A DNA stretch of 64,000 bases. It comes from Cheiracanthium punctorium (taxonomy: Eukaryota > Arthropoda > Arachnida > Araneae > Cheiracanthiidae). Of this stretch, positions 23,862 through 35,928 are shown piece after piece. Location of the stretch: positions 124,001-188,000 of the forward strand of contig JAWZYV010011899.1 in the NCBI GenBank assembly GCA_038373885.1, written 5' to 3'. Position 1 is the stretch's first letter; each line of letters opens with the position of its first letter. The notes under the pieces are model-generated. The model was not told the DNA's origin. It saw only the letters and a program-made list of their open reading frames with translations, and searched no databases. The position numbers and the translations under genes are program-made.

Positions 23862-24358
23862 GTGTAAAACATTGATGATAAATATTTTTGTCTACCTTTT
23901 ATGAAACCTTTAGGCAAAAACATTTTCCTGTCCACATATCTCAGAAAAGAGTAAAATCCGTAAACAAAGACTGACTAGGCTTGAAAAGAACATGTAAATT
24001 ATATCCAATTAATAGTTAGGGACATTTTCCGGTACCACTGGAGAAATTGAAGGCATCATAGATGTTCTTTGACTTGTTTTGCGTATAACATATATTTTAA
24101 TTTTAAATGTTAACTATTTATTCAAATAGGGAGCTATATGTATGAAAAATCATAATTTATATAATAGCAATTAAAATTATTTAAGAAATTATTAACTATT
24201 TTTAATTATATCACTAAGCTTAAGTTTGAATACATTAATAGAGCTAATAAATTCATTAAATTACCATCTGTGTTAATTTTAGCGCAAAATTTCTTGTAGT
24301 GTTACTTAAAATCACATGTCCCATACGTAACACATGAATACTGCGGAATGAATCATAA

Positions 24359-24967
24359 ATTTTTGTTCGCGCATAACGTAATAATGACTAAAGCAAATTA
24401 AATGAAATTCGGTGACAAGATAAGTGGTCACGCAGCTTAAACTATAGGTGTCTAAAAATTGATTGAGATTTTGCGAAAATAGTTTCAGGATGTGTTAGTA
24501 TTTGTACATCACATAAACCACTAAAGCCACTTAAAATTTTTTCCACAGATTTTCGGATTTTGTGAAAATTAATTATATGTTTTATTCCATTCCTGAAAAA
24601 TGTAAACGTTTATTACCAGTGGAAGAAAAAAATATTTTCTTGCGTAATTGCTGTACGACTCCTGAAATGCGTTCATTCGATGACAGAAGCAGATTTTAGT
24701 GTCTGCGAAACGGGGTGTGTGAATCTGATGATTTTCCCTTTCTTCAAGAATTTTTTAATGAGAGAGGAAGAAAATTTTAGTGTCGTGAACTGGGTGAACT
24801 GCCCAGGGGGCTCCCCCCACCGAAATTTTGGATTGTTGTTAATTGGATGTCTGTAAATCAAGCATTTTTGTGAGAAATTCTATCTTTTTCACCTTTTGGG
24901 TGGAAACACCGAAATTTTTTTGGCTACATTCTTGCGTTGCTATAACCCCAAATTTGTCACCTTGAAT
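24359..24967 (+). repeat. Continuation of the satellite unit, then intergenic DNA
   Basis: 24359-24600 resumes the unit broken at 21584 ('tttgttcgcgcataacgtaataatgactaaagc'). 24600-24967 shows no gene. A GGGGGCTCCCCCCACC stretch near 24806 looks like a MITE relic. Confidence 0.55.
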
Positions 24968-25097
24968 AATGGACTCAGGGGCGTAGCTACCGCCGTATCA
25001 GCCGTATCAATTATACGGGGTCCCCAACGTGCGTAAGCAAAAATTAATAAAAACTTCCCATTTTTATTTATTTATTTATTTTTATTTTTTTTTCAGA

Positions 25098-27329
25098 AAT
25101 GGAAAAAAGTTGCCACTTCTGTTGGTTATTAGCAGATCGTCAAAGCAAATAATACTCCTCTGCATGGGTTAACGGTGTTTCCATTAGAAGCAATTTTACG
25201 CAAACTATACTTGACCATGAAAAGCCACAGCAGCATTATTAATGCCTAACTTATAATAATTGGTTACAAGGAAATACCATCGATACTCTATTGCAAAGTG
25301 AAATCAATAGTAAAATTACATTCTGGAGAGATGTATTGTATCGTATATAATTAATGTTATAATTACTTAGTATCTTGTAATCTACCTTTAAGAGGCCATG
25401 ATTCTTGATTCTGGAAATTTTATGGCAATTTTACGTTTGCTATCTAATTATGATGCAACTTTAAAAGAACTACCTCTAAAACCAAAAGGCAAAATAAATT
25501 ATTTAAGCGTTACGATTAAAAATGATGAACGTGAAGAATGTAAAAATATAATTAACATGTTAGAGAGTTATGATTTCTTAGTGCTTGTCACATTTTTTTC
25601 TTCACTATTTGAAATCATTAATTATGTTTCTAAAGCTCTACAACATGAAAATAATGACTTACAAAAAACTAGTATTTTATTAAGTAATCTTTTGAATAGA
25701 CTGTGCGAATTAAGAAATCAAAATTCATTCACTAGTTTGCTAAATCATTAATTTGCTTGGTACCGCAGTTAGGAACAATATTATCTCAGAAATTAAAAAA
25801 GCTCCATTTCTGACAATAATTCTAGATACAACACAAGACTTGTCAAAAATTGACCAACTTTCTGTAGTTTTTCGATACATCTCGATTACAGAAAATGATG
25901 ATAATGTGCCTAAAGAATTAAAAATCTGTGAGTCCTTTTTGGGGTTTACAGCAGTATCCGATTGCAGAGCTGAAGGACTTAAAACTGAAATTTTAAATAC
26001 GATTAAAGAATATGGAATTGATTTGACTAAATGTAGAGGACATGGTTACGATGGAGCAAATGTTATGTCGGGTGTTTATGGAGGATTACAAACCCTAATA
26101 AAAGAGCATGCTCCGAATGCCGATTATGTTCATTGTGCTGCGCACGCATTAAATTTAGTTTTAAACGATGCTGCGAAACATGTTCGTGAAGTGTCGACTT
26201 TTTTCGATAATTTAGAAAAAATATATACATTTTTTAGCAATAGTATACAACGCTGGGCAATGTTAAGTGACGATTCATCTGAAAAATATTTAATTACCCT
26301 TAGAAAGGTATGTCCTACGAGATGGTCTTCAAGGAACGACGCTTTATTAGCGGTAAAAAAAAGTTATTTATTAATCATGAAAACTTTGTACGAACTAAAT
26401 TTAATTTCGAAAAAAAAGATAAACGCGAAGAATGTAAAAATATAATTAACATGTTAGAGAGTTATGATTTCTTAGTGCTTGTCACATTTTTTTCTTCACT
26501 ATTTGAAATCATTAATTCTGTTTCTAAAGTTCTACAACATGAAAATAATGACTTACAAAAAACTAGTATTTTATTAAGTAATCTTTTGAATAGACTGTGC
26601 GAATTAAGAAATTAAAATTCATTCAATAGTTTGCTAAACGAGTCCAAAGATTTAGCAAAAGAGTGGAGGGTAACAACTGTTTTTAAAAACAAAAGGCGAA
26701 AGATAACGAAGCGTTTTTTTTTTTTTTTATGAGTTATCACAAGAGGCGAGAATTTCATACCCGGAATCCTATTTCAATGTCTAATATTGCTGTTTGGATA
26801 TATTAATTTCTCAAACTAAACAGAGTTTTCAGAGCCTTTGCGACCTAAGTAGGATGTTCGAAATATTACAACCGGAGAAACTCCTTCAAACGAAGAGATA
26901 TTAAACGCTTCCGGAAAACTGTCGGCTAAATACAGTAAAGACATCTCAGTTAATCTGTATGACCAATTAAAGGCTCTAAAAACATGCTTAAAATCTGAAA
27001 ATCAAAAAATTCATTCCATTAAGGAACTCATTGAATTATTGCTGATAAAATTCAATAGTCTTGCATCCAGTTTTCCGGAGGTAATAACAGCATGCTTTTT
27101 ATTCTTGACCCTTCCAGTTACAACCGCAACTGCTGAAAGAAGTTTTTCAAAATTAAAACTGATAAAAAATTACCTAAGAACTTCGATGGGACAGGAACGC
27201 CTGTCAGACCTGTCACTATTGTCCATAGAGGCAGAAACTTTAGAGAAACTAAAGTCATCATCAGCTATAAATGATTTAATAAATCAGTTTGCCGAAAAAA
27301 AAAGCAAGGAGCGTGTATATTTAATTTGA
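25098..27329 (+). pseudogene. hAT transposase (ZMYM1-like, TTF zinc finger/DUF4371/hAT dimerisation)
   Basis: Cut-and-paste transposase of the hAT group that spawned vertebrate ZMYM1-like genes. In order: TTF-type zinc-finger remnant (CHFCWLLADR, 25113 on), then WLQGNTIDTLLQSEINSKIT near 25265, DUF4371-like part (ILDSGNFMAILRLL, 25401), RNase H-like core with ILDTTQDLSKIDQLS (25822; first catalytic Asp region), GYDGANVMSG and HCAAHALNLVL, and the C-terminal dimerisation motif TATAERSFSKLKLIKNYLR (27129 on). It is dead: stops in the N-terminal part, frameshifts near 26415, 26610 and a poly-T insertion near 26717. A block at 25527-25744 duplicates 26431-26638 and sits out of order. Family assignment is firm. 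Confidence 0.88.
25527..25744 (+). repeat. Displaced internal duplication within the hAT gene
   Basis: About 210 bp starting GTGAAGAATGTAAAAATATA is nearly identical to 26431-26638. In the second place it continues the reading order expected for these transposases (after ...LYELNLISKKK). In the first it separates YLSVTIKN from LLGTAVRNN, which are normally adjacent. Only a few base differences separate the copies, so the event is recent relative to the family. Confidence 0.85.
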
Positions 27330-27509
27330 ATTGTTTGTAAAAATTTTGGAAAAAGTGACAGATAGATAATAACGATGAATAAATATTTCTTTTAATTTTA
27401 TGCAAACATTTTTTTTTTCTTTTGTGAGAAATCTATACCCTTCCTAAGGGCCCCCAAACAAATTTTTATACGGGGCCCCGCCAAGGCACGCTACGCTTCT
27501 GAATGGACT

Positions 27510-28657
27510 TTACTTACAAAAATATATTTCATACAGTCCGTTTTCACAAATCATCACACAATATGATGTATATGAAATTTAAAAAAAATTACTTCGTTTA
27601 AAGTAATGAAAGCCTATTATAACGATTGCTAAGTTCAAATGCAAACGTCATTTTTCAATCGGGCCATGTTTGCGTTATTTTTATTATTACACAGTCTGGA
27701 CACGCAATCCAATCCAATCCAATTCAATCACTCAAAGGATTGATCATCAAGAAATAAATATTTCACTCTAGTGGGGATGCATCTAAAACATTCAAATATC
27801 TGTAAGATTATTACTCTGAATTATTAAACTGCATTTATATATGCGTAAGTTAGCGCAGCAAGAAACAAATATCAATATTCAATATCTATCTTGGGATAAT
27901 ACAAGGCCTGTTTTCCGTCTCGCATTCATCCCTAGTTCTATCTGTATTGTCATCCAGTTGCTTTGCACTCATGAGTGTCCATGACTAATACTAAATATAT
28001 ACTTTCATTTTCCAAATTAGCTTTTTGACGTTTTCTATCTGTTTACTAAGTAGTACGGAAAATCGTAAATTTTGAAGTACTAATAAAGCTGCACACTATC
28101 TTGAGCCGAAGTAGGGGAAGTGGTCCCTTTTTTGGTTCAAATAACGCAGCCCCGGAGGGGGGGTTTGTGTATTTTTAGTGTTTCTCGCAATTCAGTTTTA
28201 AACGTATACATTTTAATTCTCGCATACTTTTAAAATAAAATTTGCAGTTTTTATCCTATAAAAACCTTTATCAGAGCCATCTCATGTGACAGTGAGGAAA
28301 GATGGAGGCATTTTTTCTTTCCACAATCTCTCCCGAAAGGGGCGGAGATTCAACTGAGTATTGCATATTCTCTCTATCTACGGGCTCATTTGCTCTCGCA
28401 TATTTAACATGCAAGGTCGCTACATGGGCGTGATGGTTTTCTGTAATTGTTACCGTTATAGCTGATCTTGGTAATTTGTTTAATAATTTAATGAAGCCGC
28501 AGCCTACCGCCCCCTTCATTTTTTTTTTCACGGCGCTGACCCCACAGACCTCGAAAAGAATTAATGAAGAACTATTTTAATGGCAGTCTTAATGGGGGAA
28601 TTATCAGATATTTGCAAATTGTCTAGCAATTTGCAGTGAGTTGATTGATTTCACATT
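27510..28657. other. Intergenic DNA, no gene recognised
   Basis: AT-rich to mixed sequence. A GC-richer piece at 28270-28560 has a frame on each strand but nothing resembling a known protein. Confidence 0.5.
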
Positions 28658-29622
28658 CAGGGCCGTACTTATGACCTTCGAGGCCCCTGCGCGGCGGTAG
28701 GAGCGTAGTTAGTTGATTTTGCGCTCCTAGCAGAACAGTCTAAATTGTAACCCTCACCCTAAATGAGAAATTGGCCATGATTGGCAAATATCAAAACTCT
28801 GTCGTAATTTGAAAGTCCGTTTTCTCTCTCTCTCTCTCTTTTAATCGTTTTTGTATCTAGATCCATTTATTAGGTTTACATAAAAGTAAGAAAAAAAGTT
28901 TTAATAAGATTTAATGGAGTCTATCAAATGATTTCAAGTTTCTTGCATATGATGTTTTTAAAGTACGTTATTGCTAGATGCGGATTATACGACACCGCGG
29001 TTTGTATATTGGAAAGTGCCGGAACTACAGGTTGCAGAATATATTAGTTGTTCAAAACTCAAGAAGTCGAGCCTCGCATAAGAGAACATCCATCCGGTCA
29101 GGACCGTAGTGATGCGCAAGCAGAAGAGAGGGCGCAAAATCAGCTGAATCTTAAGAGGTTTAAACTGTTTTACTATTTTATGTTTGCGGTTAATCGATGC
29201 AGACGAAATTTGGTTCCGTTTCACGGCCCCTTCACAGAATTACAATAAACTTTCATTCGTCATTGGTATTTTAACGTATATTTTAATTTGTTTTGTAAAT
29301 TATTATTTTTTATGTTGCAAAAAATTTACACAATTTGTAATCTGGTATGAAAATTCACAAAAATTAAGTTTTCAAAAAAGTGGGACCCTAGAAAAAATTC
29401 CTGGATCGACCCCTGGTTTTGTTTTGTTTTTTCAAAATAGTGCATCTGTAGGGAAGGATAGGTAGGTTTTTATTAATTATAATAATTGTGGGGGATGAGA
29501 AGAATTAAGTCGTTATTGCCGTTGTAGGGCGGGGCCGCATTTCGGAATGTTCTTCTAGGAGCGCAAAATCACCCGGCTACGCTCCTTCCGCTGCGGCCTG
29601 GAAGGTCATAAATACTGCCCTG
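28658..29622. mobile_element. 965-bp TIR element (hAT-like ends)
   Basis: The left end CAGGGCCGTACTTATGACCT and the right end, inverse of CAGGGCAGTATTTATGACCT, pair over roughly 70 bp and include 'gaagg/cggtaggagcgtag' and 'gattttgcgctcctag' on both sides. Flanking 8-mers (TTCACATT / AGTGTGCA) do not match, so the target duplication has decayed or the ends came from two copies. A nested MITE sits at about 29183-29415. Confidence 0.65.
29183..29415 (+). mobile_element. MITE copy related to 36487-36699
   Basis: Shares GATGCAGACGAAATTTGG, 'ccccttcacagaattacaat', 'atattttaatttgtttt' and GGGACCCTAGAAAAAATTCC with the MITE in the UBL3 intron. Boundaries approximate. Ends GACCCCTG as in the other copy. 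Confidence 0.55.
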
Positions 29623-29888
29623 AGTGTGCAGCTGATTGCAAATTACTTGACGATGTGTGATAAGATATACGGCTTTTAAACTGATAGAATGCTTATGCGG
29701 AAGTTCTAGAAATTAAGAAAAAATGCGAAAATAAGTAAAGGCTGTTCCAATTAGTTAATCAACGTTAAATGCTTTTTAAAAGTTCTGGATTTTTACTGAA
29801 AGGTGACTACTGCGGCTCTCAGTATGTTGTTTTCTTACTTTTTACGATTCCAATAAAAATATTTGCAACTTCCCACATTCTATCAAAA

Positions 29889-29931
<43 letters not shown>

Positions 29932-30795
29932 CCCATGTAAGTAGATTTGATATGACCACCGAATAATCTGCCTTGCGTACTTATTGTAACTAGCTGTTCA
30001 CATTCAGCCAACGCCCTAGCTAAGCATACATCTTTTTAAATGAGTTCGAGAATACTATCTGCATATGGATGGGAAAATAATGCACCTGCAAGTTTTATGC
30101 ATTTAGCTTTTGTTGATATATAGTTCTTTTTAAGGCTGTGCTTTGTTCTGCAATTGTCAAATCGAAAAGCCTGTAAAAATAGTGCAACCGGAAGTTTTTA
30201 GTTTGTCTCCTGTGCACACACCCAACTTTGCTAAAAGCATTATTTCAGTGATGGACGCAATTTGCTTCACATAGTAAGAGTGGAGGAAAATAATTTAAAA
30301 AAAAAAAAACCTTTTTTTTTTTTTTTTTCCCCCAATGCCAATAAAGTGTGTCAATATAAACGTAGAGAGAGACATTTGAAAAAGAGACTCAATGGCAAAA
30401 TAGGCGAACTTAGTGGGAGTGTAGCTATTGTAGTAGGATCATTTTGTGACGCGTTCCGCGCTCGGCCCATAGTTTAGACTAGGTATGGACAACTTTTGAA
30501 AACCTGCGGCGCAAACTTTAGGATGTTAGCTCAGTAGCGGGCCGAACTTCAGGATAGTAGCGAAGTCGCGGGCCGTATATTTGGGATTTATGTGTTTTAT
30601 ACGGGGTTTTGATATGTTCCGCGGGCCTGATCAAAAGCCGTGACGGGCCGAAGTTCGCCTGTATATGGTTTAGACCCACATAAGGCACAATGGGACAATG
30701 CTCACCGAGCATTTGCTTGGCATGTGGGTTCTTTAAGAGACATACCGTGCTCAGTGTTTGCGCATTTTTGACAGCAGCTCGGGGGCAGTAATTGT
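29623..30795. other. Intergenic DNA with a degraded hAT-like fragment
   Basis: A T run of over 30 lies at about 29899-29931. Around 30486-30660 repeated 'gcgggccga' phrases and 'tatggacaacttttga' suggest a decayed hAT MITE. No gene. Confidence 0.45.
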
Positions 30796-30799
30796 GGCG

Positions 30800-31275
30800 A
30801 ATTTTGTACATCACCACATTAATGTATGGGGGTACATTTTACTAATTGCGATTTTTTTCGTACGGGGGTCGTTAACACATTTGAAAATTATAATTTTTTG
30901 AAAATTAACTAGCCGAATTTGTACTTAACGTAGTCTTTTTCCTACCTTATTTTGATTTTTTTTTTTTTTTTTTTTTTTTTCAATTTACGTTGCCCAGTTA
31001 TCTCTAATAAAGAATTAAAGCTTGTTTTACCACCTTATTGGGACATCCTGCAATACAGAACCGAGACTTGTGTAAAAGGAAACAAGGAATTGTTTACAGT
31101 GACTTTTGTAGAAAAGTGTAACTTTTTGAAAATTAACGAGAGGATTTTTTTTTTCTTAAGTCTTATTTCTGAACTTATTTTGAACATTTTTTCAATTTGC
31201 ACTGCTCACTTATATCTGATAGAGAAAGAATTAAAGCCCATTACCACCTTTTGGGGACATCCTGTATACTATAAT
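30800..31275 (-). mobile_element. Degenerate GGTGTCCC-family copies, partly tandem
   Basis: Two successive ends read 'caatttacgttgcccagttatctctaataaagaattaaag...ccaccttattgggacatcc' and 'caatttgcactgctcacttatatctgatagagaaagaattaaag...ccaccttttggggacatcc'. Both match the right terminus of the element at 51887-52606. The second copy lies about 240 bp after the first. Confidence 0.55.
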
Positions 31276-33299
31276 TGCAAAGGTAACATTTGTACAAAGA
31301 ATATTTTGGCAATAAAAGAAATGCTTATGAAAGCAAACAAGAATTAAATGTAACATGTTAATACTTTTTCCTTTAATTGCTTTTCAGATATTTTACCACA
31401 GTACACTATTCTGTGTTACAAAAATGTTGTTTTCTCATCTTATGTACATAGAGTTATACAAACTATATCTTCAGTACTCGGTGGCGGATTTAGGTCTTGA
31501 GAGGCCCGAGGCGCAACTCAATTTTGAGGCACCCTCCTCCCAAAAAAAAAAAAAACTCACTAACCCTATACCTTTACATTGCACTTTCTATGTACACCTT
31601 TTTTATAGTAATTAATGTTTTACTTGATTAACCAATATTAGATTACTACTGTGGTGGCTGTATTTAAAATATCGCAAATGTTCGAATTCAGGTAAAAGTA
31701 TTAGAACTATCTGATAACTCTTGGTTATAAAAAAAACACTTTATTTTAAATTTACTATTTTTTGTAATTTTAATAATCCAGTAGTCTATGAATAATAAAA
31801 TAGTATTTGTAAATCATTATAATAACTTTCACTGTTATTTGCTAATAATAGCAATGGACATTTTTTAACATTAATTTGAATTAATTTCATTCTAAAGATT
31901 CGTTAATTTTTTGGAATGGACTAATAAAGCGTAAACACGAATAAAGAAAATTAATTTTTTGATTCTGTATTCTGTAATTGTAAATATGTCAGAAATGCAT
32001 AAACGTTAATTTATGTTTAAAATAAAATTATTTTAAAATTTTTTCACTCTTATATCTAATTTATGTCTACAGACTAGTATTAAAAAATAAATTTTATATT
32101 TATATATTAGTACATTAAAAAAATCTTTTACCTCATGAAACTTAATAATTTTTGTACTACATTTCACTTTTCACGATTAACACTACTAAATAAACATCAG
32201 CACCTCTAAGTATAACCCAACAAATGCAATTTCATATTGGTTAATTTTCAGTGTTACTTGATTATGTTGAATTACTTTTTGTGGACTTCTGAGGGTCAGA
32301 ACAGGGCAAACTTGATCAGAAACTTGACTTTGACATCCCAAAGTTTAGAAGATTTTTTTGCTTGGATAAAATGAATCAAAAATTTAACATTCCTGCAAAG
32401 TCATAGTTATAGGTATTTAAATGTGTTAATAAATTTGCCGCTTGAAACTGCAAAACTGCAAGCAGTTTAAGCAAAAGTAAACTTTCTGTTTAGTCTAATT
32501 ATTGTATTTATTCAAAAACTAGCAATAAGTTTAAGACTATTAGTAATGGGTAATTAGGTATGAATTAAAAAATATATAAAAATACATATCAGTCTATACA
32601 TTTTAAATAGAATGAAAAATAAAACTAGAAGAGAATAGAAAAAATCATTATTTTATGCAGTTAAAATACAAAAAAAAAAAAAAAAAAAAAAAATTACTGA
32701 GTTAAAAATAAATTCCACTTTTTACTGAAAATGTATATGCTCAAAGCTTCTCCCCTACATTTTTTATTAATGTTTACCTTTTTCATCTGCAAATGTAAAA
32801 TATGCTGTAACTATAATGTAGTTATCATAAATATATTTAGATAAAGCAAATAATTTAGTCATCATTTACATTTTTTTCATTCTATTTAAATTGTAGAATG
32901 ATATGCTTTTAATTAACTATATGTCATTCCAACTCAAAATTTGCATATGAATTTTAACCCACTTTCTATCATCCAATCGAGCTGAAAATTTGTACACATG
33001 TGAAATTCCGGTGGCACGGAGTACTACTCTTTTTAATTTTCCAATATTTTTTTTAGTTACCAAATATTACTTTTCCTAAAAATTGTGTTCTCTTGCACAT
33101 TTTAGCTCATATCTGCTTAATTATTAGTCAGCAATTCTTTATCATTACATCCTCAGAAAGTTATTTCAATTCTAAAAAAGATTAAATCTGTTATCTCTAG
33201 CTTAAATTTTTAGTTTTTAGTGATTTTTTGAAAGAAGATAAATTATTCTTTTAAATTTCTCTACAGCTGAAATCCAAAAAAAAAAAAATACTTTCTAGA
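31276..33299. other. Very AT-rich DNA, no gene
   Basis: No coding sequence recognised. 'ctcggtggcggatttaggtcttgagaggcc' at about 31478 looks like one end of a hAT MITE. Confidence 0.5.
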
Positions 33300-33484
33300 C
33301 AATGGCATAGCCAGAAATTTTTCATGGGGACGGGGGAGGGGGGGGTGTTATAACTTCTGCAACTCATATATATGTATACCTATGTGTGTGATAAGGGAGT
33401 GAAGTATATACATTTTGCACAGCAAAAAATTTCTCATGGGGGAGGGAGTTATGACCCCCCCCCCCTCCAGTGGCTATGCTGCTG
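33300..33484. mobile_element. hAT MITE, family shared with 55552-55716
   Basis: The ends CAATGGCATAGCCAGAAATT and the inverse-related GGCTATGCTGCTG pair imperfectly. The body shares 'gcaactcatatatatgtat', 'tgtgataaggga' and 'gcaaaaaatttctcatgg' with 55552-55716. Flanks TTTCTAGA/ATTCTAGG match 6 of 8. Confidence 0.7.
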
Positions 33485-34269
33485 ATTCTAGGTATATTTG
33501 AAAATTTCACTGAATAGTGTCCTTTCCTAAATTATTTACATGAAGAATGGTTGAAAAATATAAAATATTTAATTTTTAACAAATTTGTTAATCAGAAAAC
33601 ATAGAATCAAGCAGTTCAGGCTCTTCTTTTTTAAAATATGGGAAATATTCTTATCAATTTATCCACTTTCTGGTCGTTGGGGGGAAAGTTTTTAAAGCAG
33701 CTGTGTTTGAATGTCCCCTGCAATACCAGCGACTGCACCCTATCTGATTCATTCCAGACTCTCTGCGCTTGCTTTTTTTTTTTTTTTTCAGGCGATCACA
33801 GTGTGGCATCCTCCCTTCTTCAGACAAAAGGCAACAACCATCAATATCACTGCGAACAGTGCCTCACAGTTGTATAGCCTCAAAGGAAAGGGATAATCTT
33901 TCATGATTATAGGTTATTACGGAATCGTTAAGGTCGCAGATACATTTTGGTTCCTGATCCCGGTGCTGCAGATTGATACAGAAAATTCTGCTACTGGGCA
34001 CACAACTGGATTAATTGGAACATTCCAAAATACATTGTCATCAAAAATTGAGCCAGCTGTGATCCCCCTTCCAAAAATGTGCCCCATACATTAATAAAGT
34101 TATCAAAATGTCAGTCTTTCACAAAATATTTTGTAGATATCTTTAAACATAGATGATCTCGGGCTATACAGGAATTTGAATGTAAACAATATTACATTTA
34201 TTTTATATTCTAATAGTATTTATGCAGTAATAGAGTGCAAAAAAAAAAAAAAATTTTTTTTCATAATTT
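33485..34269. other. Intergenic DNA, no gene recognised
   Basis: The part at 33690-34090 is less AT-rich and has several short overlapping frames on the + strand, none resembling a known protein. Confidence 0.45.
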
Positions 34270-34612
34270 TTGTATGATCCCTGAAATGCAATAATCGGAT
34301 GATTTTTTTTCTCTTCGAGAGCCATTGAAAAGTGTTTTAAGTCAGCCTATATTTCTCTACATACCTCTGACACTTTTTGGATATAATTCACAACTTTTGT
34401 AAATCACCTCACTAGTGTATGGAGCACATTCTACTAATAGGTAACTTTTTTGTATGGAGGATGAATGCAAGTTTAAATAGTGTAATTTTTGAAAATTAAT
34501 GAAAGGAAATCTTTTAAGTCTTTTCTTGACTTATTTTGAACATTTTTTCCATTGCCCGTGAATGAAGAACGAAAGCATGTTAGCAACTTTTTTGGGACAT
34601 GCAGTTTAATGT
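34270..34612 (-). mobile_element. Right half of a GGTGTCCC-family element
   Basis: 'gagagccattgaaaagtg-tttaagtcagc' and 'aacttttttgggacatgcag' match 52290-52606 in order. The left half is absent or unrecognisable. Confidence 0.55.
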
Positions 34613-35092
34613 TAAGTGCAACCGAGATTGGGGGCAAAAGATGTTGAGGTAGGTCTCGTTTTTTAATTTCACAAGTAGTTATTAGTATAAATTGCAAAAA
34701 CTCAAATTAATTGTGCAAACTTAATTCTTTTTTTCTTAAACTTGTTTATTTTTGAGACTTTTTCCAACAAAGCTGAATGAATTGTTTGTTTGCTTGGGTC
34801 ATTCTAGCCCAGTGGAAAGACTGTGGATCAGTGAAATTCATGCTCACTGCATGTACACAATTGCTTTCAATGGTCAGTCAGAGATTAAATGTACAGCCCT
34901 CTGGTTACTAGCTCAAGGCCTTAACTGCTAAGCTACCATAGCTTAATAACTTGTTGAATGTGAAAAAGAGATTGGAGATTAAAATCTAGGAAGGTCAGGA
35001 GATGTGTTAAAACAAATCATTTGAAATGATATGATGCTATATTAGGCAAGTTGGAGTGTATAGGCTGATTATTTTACCAACTATGCAAAAAA
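34613..35092. other. Intergenic DNA
   Basis: No gene. A degenerate tRNA-like fragment may lie at 34898-34945 (minus-strand 'gctatggtagcttagcagttaaggcc'). It is too diverged to call. Confidence 0.4.
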
Positions 35093-35164
35093 TTCCAGAG
35101 CTGGGGCTCGAACCCAGGACTACCGCTTAACGTGCGGGTGCTCTACCACTGAGCTACTCTGGGA
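35093..35164 (-). tRNA. tRNA-like gene or pseudogene, anticodon position GTT
   Basis: The minus strand starts TCCCAGAGTAGCTCAGTGG. The D arm (GCTC/GAGC) and T arm (CTGGG, loop TTCGAGC, CCCAG) are perfect, matching internal promoter boxes A and B. The anticodon loop reads ACGTTAA, which puts GTT at 34-36 but has C instead of the near-invariant T at position 33. The anticodon stem and acceptor stem each have a mismatch. The body does not look like tRNA-Asn. Probably a tRNA-derived pseudogene; no SINE tail seen. Confidence 0.55.
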
Positions 35165-35644
35165 CGATTCCCAGATGAAATTTCTCGCTTTTGAACCGTT
35201 GGCATTTATCATCTTCCTCTAGAAACCACAGATGGAACAGATGAAACAATTAATTCGCGACAACTCCATTACGCCGCGGAAGTTATATACATTTTTAGAA
35301 AGTGAATTCGGTAATTTCAACGTTTTATTTATTTATTTTTTTTAAGATGGATCGTTACCTAAAAGAAATCTTTTTTAAGTCACTATAATGCAAGCTTGTT
35401 ACACAGATGTATGCATATACACGTGATCATATGCGCACTATGTATTCAGTTATCACAAGCTATTATGAGTTTGCAGATAGTTTTGGATTATGTGCGCAGA
35501 TAGTTTTTTTTCTTTTATCTCACAATGGGTATTTCCTTTTTTTTTTTTTTTTTTTTTTTTTAACTGTAATGGTCAATTGGTATTTTCAATATCCCAAAAT
35601 GTATTACAAGTTCTCTAGATAATATATATATATATATATATACA
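35165..35644. other. AT-rich DNA upstream of UBL3 exon
   Basis: No gene. Holds a T run at about 35541-35562 and a (TA)n run ending near 35642. Confidence 0.5.
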
Positions 35645-35810
35645 CATGTGCGCACATAGGAATTTTTCTAGGAGTGGGGCAAATTTCAAACTTTTAACAA
35701 ATTTAGTACTGTTTTTGTGATTTTTTTTTACATCATGAGACAGTAACCTAAATCTCTAGGGAGGGGGGCAAGTGCCCTACCTTGCCCCCCCCCCCCTATG
35801 GGCGCCCATG
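35645..35810. mobile_element. hAT-like MITE 118 bp upstream of a UBL3 exon
   Basis: The ends CATGTGCGCACATAGGAATT and CCTATGGGCGCCCATG are inverted with mismatches. Flanks TATATACA / TATATATA fit an 8-bp duplication into a TA-rich target, though this is weak evidence in such sequence. Located in the intron just before 35929. Confidence 0.65.
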
Positions 35811-35928
35811 TATATATATATATATATTAATGTTTTGAGGTTGGTGGCAAGGTTTTCATTAAGCTTCTCGCATTAGTTTTTACTATTGCATGTTTGTGAC
35901 TAACTCCTCTTTTCCCCCCCTATTTTAG

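Larger units (their letters stand above)
21585..24354. mobile_element. Unclassified 2.77-kb TIR transposon with ATAA target duplication
   Basis: The left end GGGTCATTCCGCAGT (21585-21599) and the right end ACTGCGGAATGAATC (24340-24354) are inverse copies with two mismatches. ATAA flanks both sides (21581-21584, 24355-24358). The satellite unit interrupted at the left continues directly at the right, which fixes the boundaries. Sub-terminal pieces 'gttacgtacgggacatt' (21795) and 'tgtcccatacgtaac' (24317) are also inverted. The interior holds lysine-rich coding remains and three nested elements. Superfamily not assigned. Confidence 0.65.
24976..27501 (+). mobile_element. hAT transposon, complete but inactivated
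   Basis: The element starts CAGGGGCGTAGC and ends GCTACGCTTCTG, inverted ends with some mismatches. AATGGACT is duplicated exactly at 24968-24975 and 27502-27509, the 8-bp hallmark of hAT insertion. A broken ZMYM1/TTF-type transposase gene fills the interior. 2526 bp. The TIRs have drifted more than the target duplication. Confidence 0.93.

Noticed and set aside
30952..31347. 131-codon frame on the + strand
   Set aside because: Starts in a T run and passes through two GGTGTCCC-family termini; a repeat, not a gene.
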